From the NCBI RefSeq assembly GCF_004114975.1, contig NZ_CP030051.1:2604001-2668000 (forward strand): DNA of 64,000 nt, read 5' to 3'. The first letter of the stretch is position 1, and the number at the start of each line of letters is the position of its first letter. Positions 53,089 to 62,460 of the stretch are shown in pieces. The notes below the pieces were generated by a model. The model had not been told where the DNA came from. It ran no database searches and saw nothing but the letters and a program-made list of their open reading frames with translations. The DNA is from Bradyrhizobium guangdongense. Its GTDB lineage: Bacteria; Pseudomonadota; Alphaproteobacteria; Rhizobiales; Xanthobacteraceae. The position numbers and the translations under genes are program-made.

Positions 53089-54552
53089 ATGTCGATCGGA
53101 TCGGATTTTCACGAAGAGTCCCGTAAGGTGGTGAACCAGGCCCACAACCAGGGTTCTCTGTGGTCGCTGGACCTTATTCCCTATGTGCTCGCCACCATGG
53201 ATGCGTTTGTCATCATCCTTTCATGCGTCGGCGGAGGTCTAGGCTACCATCTCGTCGTCGGCATCCCAATTCCAAGCCTTCTTCCGTGCTGTGCCGTCGG
53301 TCTCATGGCCAGTTTCATCTACATCTTGCGGATGAGCGGGATCGGTTACTATGACCTTCCCGACAGTGCGAAGCCCGGGACCGAGATTACGCAAATCCTG
53401 CTCTGCTGGTTCAGCACCGGCATCTTGCTGGCGTTCTTCGCATTTCTGCTCAAAATCGGCGAGAATTATTCCCGAGGCGCGTTCGTTACATTTTATTTCG
53501 TCGCCCCGGTGGGGCTGCTCGCCGTGCGAAAATTCACGAAGGCGAACCTGGCTTCGGCGGTAATGAGCGGTGGCATCAGGCGCTTGGATGCGGTTTTGGT
53601 CGGAGATCATCGAGAGCTGGCCGCCCTTGGTCCTCGCGATCGCCTCGCCCTCTTCGGGGCGACCGACGTCAAGGAATTCCGCCTGAGCGGAGATTCTGAT
53701 CCCGGAGAGCGGCTGGTTGCAGACAACAAATTGTTCCGCGCAGTAGGGGATTTCATTCGCCGCAACAATTGCCGTGAAGTGTTGTTGGTCCTGCCGTGGA
53801 ATGATCACGAGCGGATCGATTTCGTGCGCGAGCACCTAAAAAGGCTTCCGGTCTCGGCCCGATTGTTGCCCGACTTGCACGTTCGATCATTGTCCAACTT
53901 TGTGTCGTCAGCGCGCCAACGCGTGCTTGCGGTCGAGGTGCAGCGTGCTCCGCTCAGCAGCGCCGAGCGCTTTGTCAAGCGGGCCATGGATGTCCTGATC
54001 GCTGGAATCGCGTTGAGCCTGCTATTTCCAATTCTCATTCTCACCGGAATTGCCATCAAGCTGGATAGCGAAGGGCCCGTTATTTTTCGCCAGCGTCGCA
54101 AAGGCTTTAACGGCAAAGAATTTGTAATGCTGAAATTCCGCACCATGAAGGTGCAGGAGGATGGCCTTGTCGTGGTCCAGGCGACACGCCAGGATCCCCG
54201 CGTGACATCAATCGGGCGCTTCCTGCGCGCCGCCAGCATCGATGAGCTGCCGCAGCTCTTCAATGTTCTAAAAGGGGAAATGTCCTTGATTGGCCCCCGA
54301 CCGCATGCCCTCGCTCACGACAGCTATTTCGAAAAGATCCTGGAAGACTACGCATTTCGCCATCATGTGAAGCCTGGCCTTACAGGATGGGCCCAATGCA
54401 ACGGTTCGCGAGGCGCGACGCCAACGGTTGAAGCCATCGCTGAACGCGTGAGGCTCGACCTCTGGTACGTCAACAATTGGAGCCTTTGGCTCGATATCCA
54501 TATCTTGATCAAGACCTTCTTTGAGGTCGCGCGGAAGCGAAACGCCTATTAG
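53089..54552 (+). CDS. Undecaprenyl-phosphate sugar phosphotransferase (WcaJ/polyprenyl glycosylphosphotransferase type)
   Basis: 487 residues. Four N-terminal membrane helices (VLATMDAFVIILSCVGGGLG, SLLPCCAVGLMASFIYILRM, LLCWFSTGILLAFFAFLLKI, AFVTFYFVAPVGLLAVRKF) are followed by a CoA-binding-like middle domain. The C-terminal bacterial sugar transferase domain has FVKRAMDVLIAGIALSLLFP, VIFRQRRKGFNGKEFVMLKF, SIDELPQLFNVLKGEMSLIG, PRPHALAHD and KPGLTGWAQCNGSRG. It starts exopolysaccharide repeat-unit synthesis by loading a hexose-1-phosphate on undecaprenyl phosphate. It stands alone, but next to the NfrB/WecB polysaccharide pair. Confidence 0.93.
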   Translation: MSIGSDFHEESRKVVNQAHNQGSLWSLDLIPYVLATMDAFVIILSCVGGGLGYHLVVGIPIPSLLPCCAVGLMASFIYILRMSGIGYYDLPDSAKPGTEITQILLCWFSTGILLAFFAFLLKIGENYSRGAFVTFYFVAPVGLLAVRKFTKANLASAVMSGGIRRLDAVLVGDHRELAALGPRDRLALFGATDVKEFRLSGDSDPGERLVADNKLFRAVGDFIRRNNCREVLLVLPWNDHERIDFVREHLKRLPVSARLLPDLHVRSLSNFVSSARQRVLAVEVQRAPLSSAERFVKRAMDVLIAGIALSLLFPILILTGIAIKLDSEGPVIFRQRRKGFNGKEFVMLKFRTMKVQEDGLVVVQATRQDPRVTSIGRFLRAASIDELPQLFNVLKGEMSLIGPRPHALAHDSYFEKILEDYAFRHHVKPGLTGWAQCNGSRGATPTVEAIAERVRLDLWYVNNWSLWLDIHILIKTFFEVARKRNAY

Positions 54553-54788
54553 GCGGACCAGTTTGTGCGTTTATCAGTCTCTGCCTTCAGATTACTGCGG
54601 CCACGCAGCTTCTAATAAGCGTCTGAATTGATTTAGGTTTAGCCCAATTGTGCCCCGGTTCGGCTTGTCGCCATGCTATGACCAAGATAATTGGCGATTG
54701 GAAAATGGAAGAAAACAGCCCCATTATTAGAAGATCGAATCAGGAGTCTGGATTGGGCAGCCGGAGACAACTAGGTCATGACGAACCG

Positions 54789-55121
54789 ATGAAGAAACCG
54801 AACCTTGACGACCTCTCGGTGGACGAGCTCTGGCAGCTGCACGAGGAGCTCAATCGGTTGTTGTCGGTTCGGCTGACTGCCGAAAAGCGCGCCCTGGAGT
54901 CGCGCTTGGCGCAGCTTCGACGAGAGAATGAAGCTGCGAAAGCTCCCTCCGAGCCGCCATCGTCGCGCCCGAAGCGGCCCTATCCGCGAGTTAAGCCGAA
55001 ATATCGCAATCCCAACCTTCCGCACGAGACCTGGTCGGGCCGAGGGAAGCAGCCGAAATGGCTTGCTGCCGCTCTGCGGACCGGCCGCTCGATTGAGGAT
55101 TTTCTTATCTCGAACAGATAG
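54789..55121 (+). CDS. H-NS-like nucleoid protein
   Basis: 110 residues from the ATG at 54789; in-frame ATGs at 54678 and 54705 would add 28-37 residues not seen in the family. The N-terminus is a coiled coil (LSVDELWQLHEELNRLLSVR, RALESRLAQLRRENEAAKA). A Pro/Arg linker leads to the C-terminal DNA-binding motif KYRNPNLPHETWSGRGKQPK followed by WLAAALRTGRSIEDFLI, the alphaproteobacterial version of the H-NS AT-hook-like loop. It should silence AT-rich, horizontally acquired DNA, of which this window has several candidates. Confidence 0.88.
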   Translation: MKKPNLDDLSVDELWQLHEELNRLLSVRLTAEKRALESRLAQLRRENEAAKAPSEPPSSRPKRPYPRVKPKYRNPNLPHETWSGRGKQPKWLAAALRTGRSIEDFLISNR

Positions 55122-55187
55122 TCCTGTGGCCGCCGTCGAGTGCGCGGCGCGTTGCGGCGGGACGCTGCACCAAGCAGGAGGTTTCTC

Positions 55188-55430
55188 GTGAGAATCGCTC
55201 TGGCCTTTTTTGTTTGCTTGGCGTTGTCTCCGCTCGGGCCCGTTTGGGCTGGGAACTTGAGCCCGGCGAAGCTTCGGCTGGCGGACGCCGCCGCCGAAGC
55301 TTGCCTGTCGAGTTGTGACAACCAAAATGCGGCATGCAAGCGGGTTTGCCCTACCACCCTCGGGACACCGTGCATCGCCTCCTGCGACAGCCAAGCTCAG
55401 GTCTGTCGCCAGCTGTGCCAATCCAAGTGA
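55188..55430 (+). CDS. Small secreted Cys-rich protein with two CX3C-X6-CX3C units
   Basis: 80 residues from the GTG at 55188 behind AGGAGG. A signal peptide (VRIALAFFVCLALSPLGPVW, cut near AG-NLS) releases a mature peptide of about 55 residues. It has two tandem units: CLSSCDNQNAACKRVC and CIASCDSQAQVCRQLC, each C-X3-C-X6-C-X3-C, joined by PTTLGTP. The spacing suggests two helical hairpins, each pinned by two disulfides, as in twin-CX3C proteins. No known family recognised. It lies between the H-NS-like gene and the type II secretion locus. Role unknown. Confidence 0.75.
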   Translation: MRIALAFFVCLALSPLGPVWAGNLSPAKLRLADAAAEACLSSCDNQNAACKRVCPTTLGTPCIASCDSQAQVCRQLCQSK

Positions 55431-55661
55431 GGGCTGCCGGTCGCGAGCTTTTCTGACCTGCTTCATCAGGCGCGCCCAGGCCTGCGGGCGCCTGCGTCGG
55501 CGGTTCGCTGGGGGCGTCTGCTGCCCGCGGTAACTAATTACTGGTCAGACAATCCCGGCTCATTCTATTTTTTTACCTTGGGTTAACCATGATGATTTAC
55601 CCATTCTTTACGCTCGAATTCCCGCGCGTGCGCCTCTTCATGGTCGGAGCACCTTTTGCCG

Positions 55662-57899
55662 ATGTCTCGCGGCCCTCTCACGGGTTCTGTGGTTTGCTTG
55701 CTCGCAGGCCTGGTTGCTGGCTGTGGCGCTCCGGGAATCGTCAGTCCAACCATGAACGTTCAGCCCAAGCTATCCGGCCAGCCCGTATCCATTGAGGCAA
55801 ACGCTCAGGATCTGATGCCGACGGGCGCTATCGCGCTTCCAAGCCCGTCCTCGAAGGCGGTCGCCAGCGTTGAGGGAGGCGATGGCCGAATGATCGGTTC
55901 GAGTGCCGGGAAATCGACTTCCCCCGCGTCCAACGGCAATGTGGTCCTCAATCTCGCCAACGTTCCTCTGCAGCAGGCCGCCAAGACGGTCCTGGGCGAT
56001 TTGGTCGGTGTCAATTACGTGGTCGACCCGCGTGTCGACGGGGTTGTTTCGGTCCAGACAAGCAGCCCGGTTTCCAAGGCTGACGCCCTCGAGCTGTTCC
56101 AGACGGCCATCGCACCTATAGGCGCTGTATTGGTGCAGAACCATGGGATCTACCGGATCGCGCCGGCCGACCAGGCTGCGACTGGCGCCGTGAGCACTGT
56201 CCGCGATGCCACCAACAGCACGGTTACCGGCAGTAGCGTCCGCATCGTGCAGCTGAAATACGTCGCGGCCACCGAGGTGGCTCGTGTGCTTGAGCCGATG
56301 GTGCCGAAGGGAGCAATCGTCCAGGCGGACGACGCGCGCAACATCATCGCTTTGAAGGGGTCACAGGCCGAAATTGACAGCATGCTCGATTCGGTTTCGA
56401 TCTTTGATGTCGATGTGATGAGGGGCATGTCCTTCGCAATTGTGCCCGTGAAGGCCCCTCAGCCTGAAAAGATGGTCGACGAGCTGAAGGCGGTATTTGC
56501 CTCTGATAAGGAAGGCCCTCTGAAGGGGAGGGTGCGGTTCATTCCCAATACGAGGCTTGGGGCGATCCTCGTGGTGGCCTCCAATCCAAGCTACCTCCCG
56601 CGTGCGCAATCCTGGATTAAGCGCCTCGATGCCCGCGCAAGTGGCACAGAGCCGCAACTGCACGTCTATCAGGTTCAGAACCGGACCGCGGTTGAACTCG
56701 CTGGTATCCTCCAGTCTATGTTCTCGCAAGAGATGAAAGTCGTGCGCCCGACGAGCCGTAACGTCTCGCCGAAATCCAAGCAGGTCTCCTTCGCAAGCGA
56801 GTCGACGAAATCATCAACAGCTGGCACGGGTGTTTCGGATCCCACAGTGCTCGCCGGATTGGGAAAGACAGCGGATCCGCTGGGAGCATCGCGTTCCCAG
56901 AACAATGACCTCGAAAGTCAGGCCGCCGATATCGCTGACAATAGCTCCGCATCGAGCGGCACTCCCGAGCCGATCATGAAGATCGTAGCCGACGAAACCA
57001 AGAACTCGTTGCTGATCATGGCCAATGATCGCGACTATCAGCGCGTCTTGCGCGTCGTGCAGGGGCTCGACGTGGTGGCCAGCCAGGTGTTGATTGAGGC
57101 CGTCATCGCCGAGGTGTCTCTCAATGACGATCTGCAGTTTGGCCTGCAGTGGCAGTTTGCCAAGAACGGCACTCCGACTGCGGCATTCTCGAATGCCCTA
57201 ACAGGTGGCGTGGCAGCCGCCTTCCCCGGCTTTAACTATGCGGTCAACACGGCAAACATAGCTGCGACCCTGAGCGCACTGAACGCACTAACTCACGTCA
57301 ATATCATCTCAACGCCGTCGCTGATGGTGCTCGACAACAAGACGGCGCGCCTCCAGATCGGCGATCAGGTTCCGATCACGACCCAGACGGCGACGAGCAC
57401 CGTCACCGCGCAGACCGCGATCGTGAACTCCATCACGATGCAGGATACCGGTGTGATTCTTTCAGTGACGCCGCGGATCAATGAGAGCGGGCGTGTACAG
57501 CTCGACATCGAACAGGAAGTCAGCAGTGTGGTGAAGACCACGACTTCGAACATTGATTCTCCAACGATTCAGCAGCGTCGTGTCAAGACGACAGTGGTCG
57601 TGAATGATGGTGAGGTCCTGGCGCTCGGCGGCATGATTCAGGACAGCGCGAGCAAGAGCAGCAACCAGCTGCCGATCCTCGGAGACATCCCTGGCATCGG
57701 AGCGGTGTTCGCAAATCGAAAGGATTCGGTTCAAAAGACCGAGCTCGTCATTTTGATTACTCCGAAAGTGGTCCGCGACGGCACTGAGAGCCGGTTGGTC
57801 ACCGAGGAGTACCGGCGCAAAATGAACGTCTATATGCCGCACGCTTCCACGCGCCAGCGGGCGCCTTACAATACGGCGCAGCGATTGGTGACGCCGTGA
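55662..57899 (+). CDS. gspD: Type II secretion outer-membrane secretin GspD
   Basis: 745 residues from the ATG at 55662. A lipoprotein-like signal (SVVCLLAGLVAGCG) suggests the N-terminus is lipidated. N0 to N3 domains follow (VVLNLANVPLQQAAKTVLGD, VRIVQLKYVAATEVARVLEP, FAIVPVKAPQPEKMVDELKA, LHVYQVQNRTAVELAGILQS), then a Ser-rich linker near 370-425. The secretin domain has VLIEAVIAEVSLNDDLQFGL, NIISTPSLMVLDNKTARLQI and GDQVPI, with the end LPILGDIPGIGAVFANRKDS and ELVILITPKVV. It forms the outer-membrane exit channel. The stop overlaps the lipoprotein gene. Confidence 0.94.
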   Translation: MSRGPLTGSVVCLLAGLVAGCGAPGIVSPTMNVQPKLSGQPVSIEANAQDLMPTGAIALPSPSSKAVASVEGGDGRMIGSSAGKSTSPASNGNVVLNLANVPLQQAAKTVLGDLVGVNYVVDPRVDGVVSVQTSSPVSKADALELFQTAIAPIGAVLVQNHGIYRIAPADQAATGAVSTVRDATNSTVTGSSVRIVQLKYVAATEVARVLEPMVPKGAIVQADDARNIIALKGSQAEIDSMLDSVSIFDVDVMRGMSFAIVPVKAPQPEKMVDELKAVFASDKEGPLKGRVRFIPNTRLGAILVVASNPSYLPRAQSWIKRLDARASGTEPQLHVYQVQNRTAVELAGILQSMFSQEMKVVRPTSRNVSPKSKQVSFASESTKSSTAGTGVSDPTVLAGLGKTADPLGASRSQNNDLESQAADIADNSSASSGTPEPIMKIVADETKNSLLIMANDRDYQRVLRVVQGLDVVASQVLIEAVIAEVSLNDDLQFGLQWQFAKNGTPTAAFSNALTGGVAAAFPGFNYAVNTANIAATLSALNALTHVNIISTPSLMVLDNKTARLQIGDQVPITTQTATSTVTAQTAIVNSITMQDTGVILSVTPRINESGRVQLDIEQEVSSVVKTTTSNIDSPTIQQRRVKTTVVVNDGEVLALGGMIQDSASKSSNQLPILGDIPGIGAVFANRKDSVQKTELVILITPKVVRDGTESRLVTEEYRRKMNVYMPHASTRQRAPYNTAQRLVTP

Positions 57900-58327
57900 T
57901 ACGCTCCGCTGTCAGGAACTTCTGGTGGGGCAGGGCTTGCGCTTTGCCGCTTCTCTTGGCCGGCTGCGTGACTGACCAGCCCATGGTGATGGATCCGCCG
58001 GCGCCCTACATGCTGCTGCCCGTCGATGAGTCGATGTCCTGCAGCGCGATCGCGGGGTCGTTTCGCTTTTCGGTCAGGCGCGCTGCCCGCCTGGAATACT
58101 GGCTCGCGGCCGGATCCCTTGCCGGCTACGATTCGGACAGATTTCCGCTTGATGCACCCAAGCAGCTGGTGGACGAGCGCCGGCGGCTCGATGCCTTGAC
58201 GGATCTTCAGCGCACAAAGGGCTGCACGGTGATCGAGCCTGGTCCTGCCGTCGCAGCGGAGAGAGAGCGGTTGGAGGAGTCGGCAAGAAACTCCAGGCCT
58301 CAGCCTGTGCTTCAGTCAAAGGGCTAA
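57896..58327 (+). CDS. Hypothetical lipoprotein coupled to gspD
   Basis: 143 residues. The GTG start overlaps the gspD stop (GTGA). A lipobox signal, ACALPLLLAGC, is followed by a Pro-rich segment, a helix-rich middle (GSFRFSVRRAARLEYWLAAG) and a charged coiled tail (LVDERRRLDALTDLQRTKGC). No family known to me. The tight coupling suggests a secretin pilotin or periplasmic accessory, as GspS is elsewhere, but no sequence match supports that. It converges on gspK with only 20 bases between. Confidence 0.8.
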   Translation: MIRSAVRNFWWGRACALPLLLAGCVTDQPMVMDPPAPYMLLPVDESMSCSAIAGSFRFSVRRAARLEYWLAAGSLAGYDSDRFPLDAPKQLVDERRRLDALTDLQRTKGCTVIEPGPAVAAERERLEESARNSRPQPVLQSKG

Positions 58328-58347
58328 CCGATCCTCCCCTTCGGCTG

Positions 58348-59340
58348 TTAAAGCTTGATGCAGGCCTGCGCCGGCTTGCGGGCCGGCAGAGGACGCGCAG
58401 AGCCGCCCATGATATCGCCACGGCGCCATTCGCGAATGGCAAAGGGTTGGGCAGAAGATGCTCCGAATGATACGAGAGCTTCCCGTATGTACCTAGACCC
58501 ATCGCTGGCGCGAACGTCCGCTCGAATCGTGAATTGTCCGGGCAGTGTCGGGCGCCTGGGCTCCATCCCGCCTTGATCGAGACCCATCAGCAAACGCAAG
58601 GCCGGCGTCATTGCGTCTGGTGCTGGCTCAACCCGGCCCGAGAGCGTCGTTGTATAGCGCAGGGCGAAGCGGAGCAAGGCGGGCGACATGCCATCGACCT
58701 GATCCAACTCGAGGATAGTCGAGAAGCCGGAGCTCTTGATTTCGTTCGCGGGGTTCGTCGGTGCGGGCTGATTGCTGGATGATGTCGTCTGAGTGGCAGT
58801 CTCTCTGCGCTGAAGCGGCTTCCGGAAATTGACTATGTTCTGCGCGATCCTGCTTCCAAGCGCCTTGTCATGCGCGGCTGCCGAAAAAAAATGCTCGAGT
58901 GTTGTGAGGCTGGCGGCGTTGATATCGATCTTGCCGACCTCCTCTTCAACCATGATTTCAGCCTGTTCGCCTCCGGGCAACCGGCATTTCATCGGAAAGC
59001 TGATATTTGGCGTCGGCGAGAGAATGCTCGCGATGGCAAAATTCACCGCACTTTCCGCAGCCGCCGCCGACGAAAGCACCGAGCCATCGGCGGTAGCGGC
59101 TCGCGCCCGGTAGCGAGCGCCAACGATCACAGCTGCGCCGAGCAACGTGAGGAGACCTAGACCCCAGACCACCGTAATCAAGGCGAAGCCGCGACGCTCA
59201 CGGAGGCTCGGTCGGGGCCCGTTTGTGGCGCCCCGGCGATACCGCATGCGGTGAAGTGCAGGCCCAACCGACATGGATTGTGCTCGCACGGATCGGCCTC
59301 GTTCGCACATCGATTGCGAGTTCGTAAATGAAAATGGCAA
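58348..59340 (-). CDS. gspK: Type II secretion minor pseudopilin GspK
   Basis: Up to 330 residues; starts at 59340, 59307, 59274 or 59247 are all possible and none has a good ribosome-binding site. The prepilin motif is RRG/FALITVVWGLGLLTLLGA. Downstream are the GspK features EEEVGKIDINAASLTTLEHF with the helix-hairpin-helix-like saposin region, then LDQVDGMSPALLRFA. GspK caps the pseudopilus tip with GspI and GspJ. It is encoded on the opposite strand to the rest of the cluster, which is unusual. Confidence 0.88.
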   Translation of the reverse strand: MPFSFTNSQSMCERGRSVRAQSMSVGPALHRMRYRRGATNGPRPSLRERRGFALITVVWGLGLLTLLGAAVIVGARYRARAATADGSVLSSAAAAESAVNFAIASILSPTPNISFPMKCRLPGGEQAEIMVEEEVGKIDINAASLTTLEHFFSAAAHDKALGSRIAQNIVNFRKPLQRRETATQTTSSSNQPAPTNPANEIKSSGFSTILELDQVDGMSPALLRFALRYTTTLSGRVEPAPDAMTPALRLLMGLDQGGMEPRRPTLPGQFTIRADVRASDGSRYIREALVSFGASSAQPFAIREWRRGDIMGGSARPLPARKPAQACIKL

Positions 59341-59419
59341 ATAAAGTATGAAAAGCCTTAATTAACAAAATCGTTCTAGCGTGAAGTCCATATTCTTAGG
59401 TCAGGACTTTTGAGAGCCG

Positions 59420-61201
59420 ATGCCCGCCCACCTGCAGACGCTGATACGCGAGGACGAGCCTGCGGCGGGCGTTCCCAGGGTCCTCACGCCGAAGGAAGAC
59501 GGATTCGCCGAGGCGTTCGCTGGGCTTCTGGTGCGCGAGGGTCTCGTCGACGCCGGCGCAGTTGCGAGAGCCAGGCGTGCTTCGGAAGCTGCGTCCGAAC
59601 GACTGGACACCGTCATGGTGAAGCTGGGTCTACTCTCGGAGGCAGATCTCTGCGGCGCATATGCTGTCTATTGCGGGCTCAAGGTCGTGCGATCGTCCGA
59701 CGTTCCCCCGCAAGCGGTGTTGGCTGAGCGACTGAAGCTGCCTTTCCTCAAAGCGAGCCGCACCTTGCCGATATCGGCGTCGGACGGTGTGCTGCTGCTG
59801 GCGACAGTCGATCCGTTCGACGAAGAGGCACACAGAGCGATCGGCTACATGCTCCGTTGCAAGGTCGAGCTGGCGGTGATCGCCCCCGCAGACATCGAAC
59901 GTGCATTTCGCAAGCTCTACCAGGATACGGGCGTCCCATCGAGCGGTGACGATCAGGAAATGATCGGCGTCGGCGCGACCGATGGGAACGAGATGGACAT
60001 CGAGCGCCTGCGCGACATCGCCAACGAAGCGCCGATCATACGCCTGGTGAATCAGATCATCGCTCATGCAGCCGAGCGCGGAGCATCCGACGTTCACATC
60101 GAACCGGGGCGAGACAATGTTCTGGTGCGGTTCAGGCTTGATGGATTCCTCCAGCAGGAACGGCTCGTGCCCTCCACACTCAAGGCCGCGCTGACGACAC
60201 GTATCAAGATCATGGCCAAGCTGGACATCGCCGAGCGTCGTCTGCCGCAGGATGGCCGCATCAAAACCGCCGTCCGCGGCACCGAGATAGACGTGCGTGT
60301 GTCAACTTTGCCGACGGCTTTCGGCGAGAGCCTTGTCCTGCGAATTCTCGATCGCACCAGGGTTGAGCTCGATTTTTCCAAGCTCGGCCTCGATCAGGAC
60401 ATTCAGGCCGGATTGCGCCAACTCATGGCATTGCCGAGCGGCATTATTCTGGTGACGGGCCCGACGGGAAGCGGCAAGACGACGACGCTCTATACTGCGT
60501 TGAAAGAACTCAATCGTCCGGAATTGAAGCTCTTCACCGTCGAGGATCCGATTGAATATCAGCTCGCTGGTATCAACCAGATCCAGGTTCAGCCACAGAT
60601 TGGTCTCGACTTCCCGGCCGCGCTTCGCTCCATCCTGCGTCAGGATCCGGATATCATCATGGTCGGCGAAATTCGTGATTTGGAGACGGCGCGGATCGCC
60701 GTCCAGGCATCTCTGACGGGACACCTGGTCTTCTCGACGCTTCACACAAATAGCGCCATCGCCGCCATCACGCGTCTCATGGACATCGGCATCGAACGCT
60801 ACCTGCTGGCTTCGACGCTCACCGGTGTGATGGCTCAGCGTCTGGTGCGCAGACTATGTCCGCATTGTGCGCGCCCGGCCGTCTATCGTGCCGAGACCCC
60901 GTCGCGCTTGAAGTGGCCTATTCCGGAAGGTCTTGCAATTGATTGGTCAGGTGCGCGTGAGGCGGTCGGCTGTGAGACTTGTCATGGCACCGGCTATCTC
61001 GGCCGAACGAGCGTTGCGGAGCTCCTTGTCATTGATGACGAGATGCGAGAAGCGATCGGCAGGCGGAATGATGATCGACGAACTATGATCGCTCTCGCGC
61101 GACATGCAGGCTTCCACACTCTCTATGAGGCCGGCCTCATCAAAGTCTCACGTGGTGAGACGACGATTGACGAGGTGCTCAGGGTTTCGCGATTTGATTA
61201 G
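59420..61201 (+). CDS. gspE: Type II secretion ATPase GspE
   Basis: 593 residues. The N-terminal T2SSE_N domain (AGLLVREGLVDAGAVARARR, VMVKLGLLSEADLCGAYAVY) lacks the usual RLG start of cyclic-di-GMP-binding MshEN repeats. The ATPase core has APIIRLVNQIIAHAAERGAS, SDVHIEPG, Walker A GPTGSGKTTTLYTALKELNR near residue 346, the Asp box FTVEDPIEYQ, Walker B DPDIIMVGEIRDLETARIAV, the His box STLHTNSA, and the zinc site CPHC...CETC. It powers pseudopilus assembly at the inner membrane. gspF follows 11 bases later. Confidence 0.95.
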   Translation: MPAHLQTLIREDEPAAGVPRVLTPKEDGFAEAFAGLLVREGLVDAGAVARARRASEAASERLDTVMVKLGLLSEADLCGAYAVYCGLKVVRSSDVPPQAVLAERLKLPFLKASRTLPISASDGVLLLATVDPFDEEAHRAIGYMLRCKVELAVIAPADIERAFRKLYQDTGVPSSGDDQEMIGVGATDGNEMDIERLRDIANEAPIIRLVNQIIAHAAERGASDVHIEPGRDNVLVRFRLDGFLQQERLVPSTLKAALTTRIKIMAKLDIAERRLPQDGRIKTAVRGTEIDVRVSTLPTAFGESLVLRILDRTRVELDFSKLGLDQDIQAGLRQLMALPSGIILVTGPTGSGKTTTLYTALKELNRPELKLFTVEDPIEYQLAGINQIQVQPQIGLDFPAALRSILRQDPDIIMVGEIRDLETARIAVQASLTGHLVFSTLHTNSAIAAITRLMDIGIERYLLASTLTGVMAQRLVRRLCPHCARPAVYRAETPSRLKWPIPEGLAIDWSGAREAVGCETCHGTGYLGRTSVAELLVIDDEMREAIGRRNDDRRTMIALARHAGFHTLYEAGLIKVSRGETTIDEVLRVSRFD

Positions 61202-61212
61202 GAGAGCATCGC

Positions 61213-62460
61213 GTGTCCACGTTCCAGTATCGCGCTTATACCAGGCAGGGCGTCGTTACTTCGGGCACGATCGTCGCTGAAGAACGCGATGCGGCCATCG
61301 AGGCACTCTATGGCTCTGGGCTGACGCCGGTGGATACGGTGCTTTGCCCCGACCATGATCCGCCTTCGGCTAAACGTTCGATCGAGCGGAGTGCTCTTGG
61401 CCTGCGTGGTCAGGGGGGGAAGCGAATCGGACTAAAGGAATTGTCTGCATTCACGACCGAACTGGCATCACTGGTGAGTTCCGGCGTTCCCGTCGATGCA
61501 TCGTTTCGGGTGCTCTCCGGCGCCGGTGCGTCGCCCAAGCGGATCGCGCTCGCGAACGGATTGCTGAAGGACATTCTGGCCGGTCTGCAGCTGTCCGAGG
61601 CGATGGGAAGAAGGCCTGAGGTTTTTCCTGCTGACTATATTGCGATCCTGGCCGGCGGCGAAGCTGGTGGCCAAACTGCGCAAGCGCTTACCTTGCTGGG
61701 AGAGATGCTCGCCCGGCGGGTCGAGATCAGAAACAAGATTCGCGGATCTCTGGTCTATCCTGCAATTCTGCTGATGATGTCGCTCATGTCGATTGCTGTG
61801 ATCGTCTTCGTGCTGATCCCGAATCTGGCGCCCATCTTTTCTGACGCAGACCTGCCTCTGCCTGGCATCTTGGCAGCGCTTGCCGACCTGCCAGACAATT
61901 GGCCCAGACTTCTGCTTTGGAGCGCGCTTGCAATTGTCGTTGGCTGGATCGCCTGTCGCAAGATCGCCGGTGACGAAACGATGATGAAGGAGGTTGATCA
62001 TTTCAAATGTCGACTGCCCATCATCGGACCGCTTGTTCAACGGCGTGAGGCAGGCCAGTTTGCGCGCTCGGCCGGCAGCCTTCTCGAGGCCCGGGTGCCG
62101 CTCATGACCGCCTTGCAGACGGCCGTGTCGCTGGTGAGCAATCGATATTTGAGTACTCGCTACAGCGAGGCAATCAGCCGGGTCCCTGAGGGCAGGGCGC
62201 TGAACCAAGTCCTCGAAGGGCCGGGGTTGATACCTCCCGCAATGTTACGCCTCATCGCTGTAGGTGAAGAGACCGGACAGCTCGCAAAGATGCTCATCCG
62301 CGTCGCCTCCAACTTGGAAAACGAGGTTCAGAGCAAGATTGATCAACTCGTCGGGCTCCTTACCCCGTTGCTGACCGTCGGCATCGGTGGGCTTGTCGGC
62401 ACGTTGATCCTGCAGGTGATGAGCGCTGTGCTTTCCATCAACAATCTGGCCTATCAATGA
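61213..62460 (+). CDS. gspF: Type II secretion inner-membrane platform protein GspF
   Basis: 415 residues from the GTG at 61213 with GGAG upstream. The T2SSF pattern is repeated twice: LKELSAFTTELASLVSSGVP, LSEAMGRRPEVFPADYIAIL with AGGEAGGQ, then VQRREAGQFARSAGSLLEAR and PPAMLRLIAVGEETGQLAKM. Three membrane helices (LLMMSLMSIAVIVFVLIPNL, LLLWSALAIVVGWIACR, LLTPLLTVGIGGLVGTLILQ) are seen. It transmits ATPase motion to the pseudopilus. The stop overlaps gspH by ATGA. Confidence 0.95.
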   Translation: MSTFQYRAYTRQGVVTSGTIVAEERDAAIEALYGSGLTPVDTVLCPDHDPPSAKRSIERSALGLRGQGGKRIGLKELSAFTTELASLVSSGVPVDASFRVLSGAGASPKRIALANGLLKDILAGLQLSEAMGRRPEVFPADYIAILAGGEAGGQTAQALTLLGEMLARRVEIRNKIRGSLVYPAILLMMSLMSIAVIVFVLIPNLAPIFSDADLPLPGILAALADLPDNWPRLLLWSALAIVVGWIACRKIAGDETMMKEVDHFKCRLPIIGPLVQRREAGQFARSAGSLLEARVPLMTALQTAVSLVSNRYLSTRYSEAISRVPEGRALNQVLEGPGLIPPAMLRLIAVGEETGQLAKMLIRVASNLENEVQSKIDQLVGLLTPLLTVGIGGLVGTLILQVMSAVLSINNLAYQ

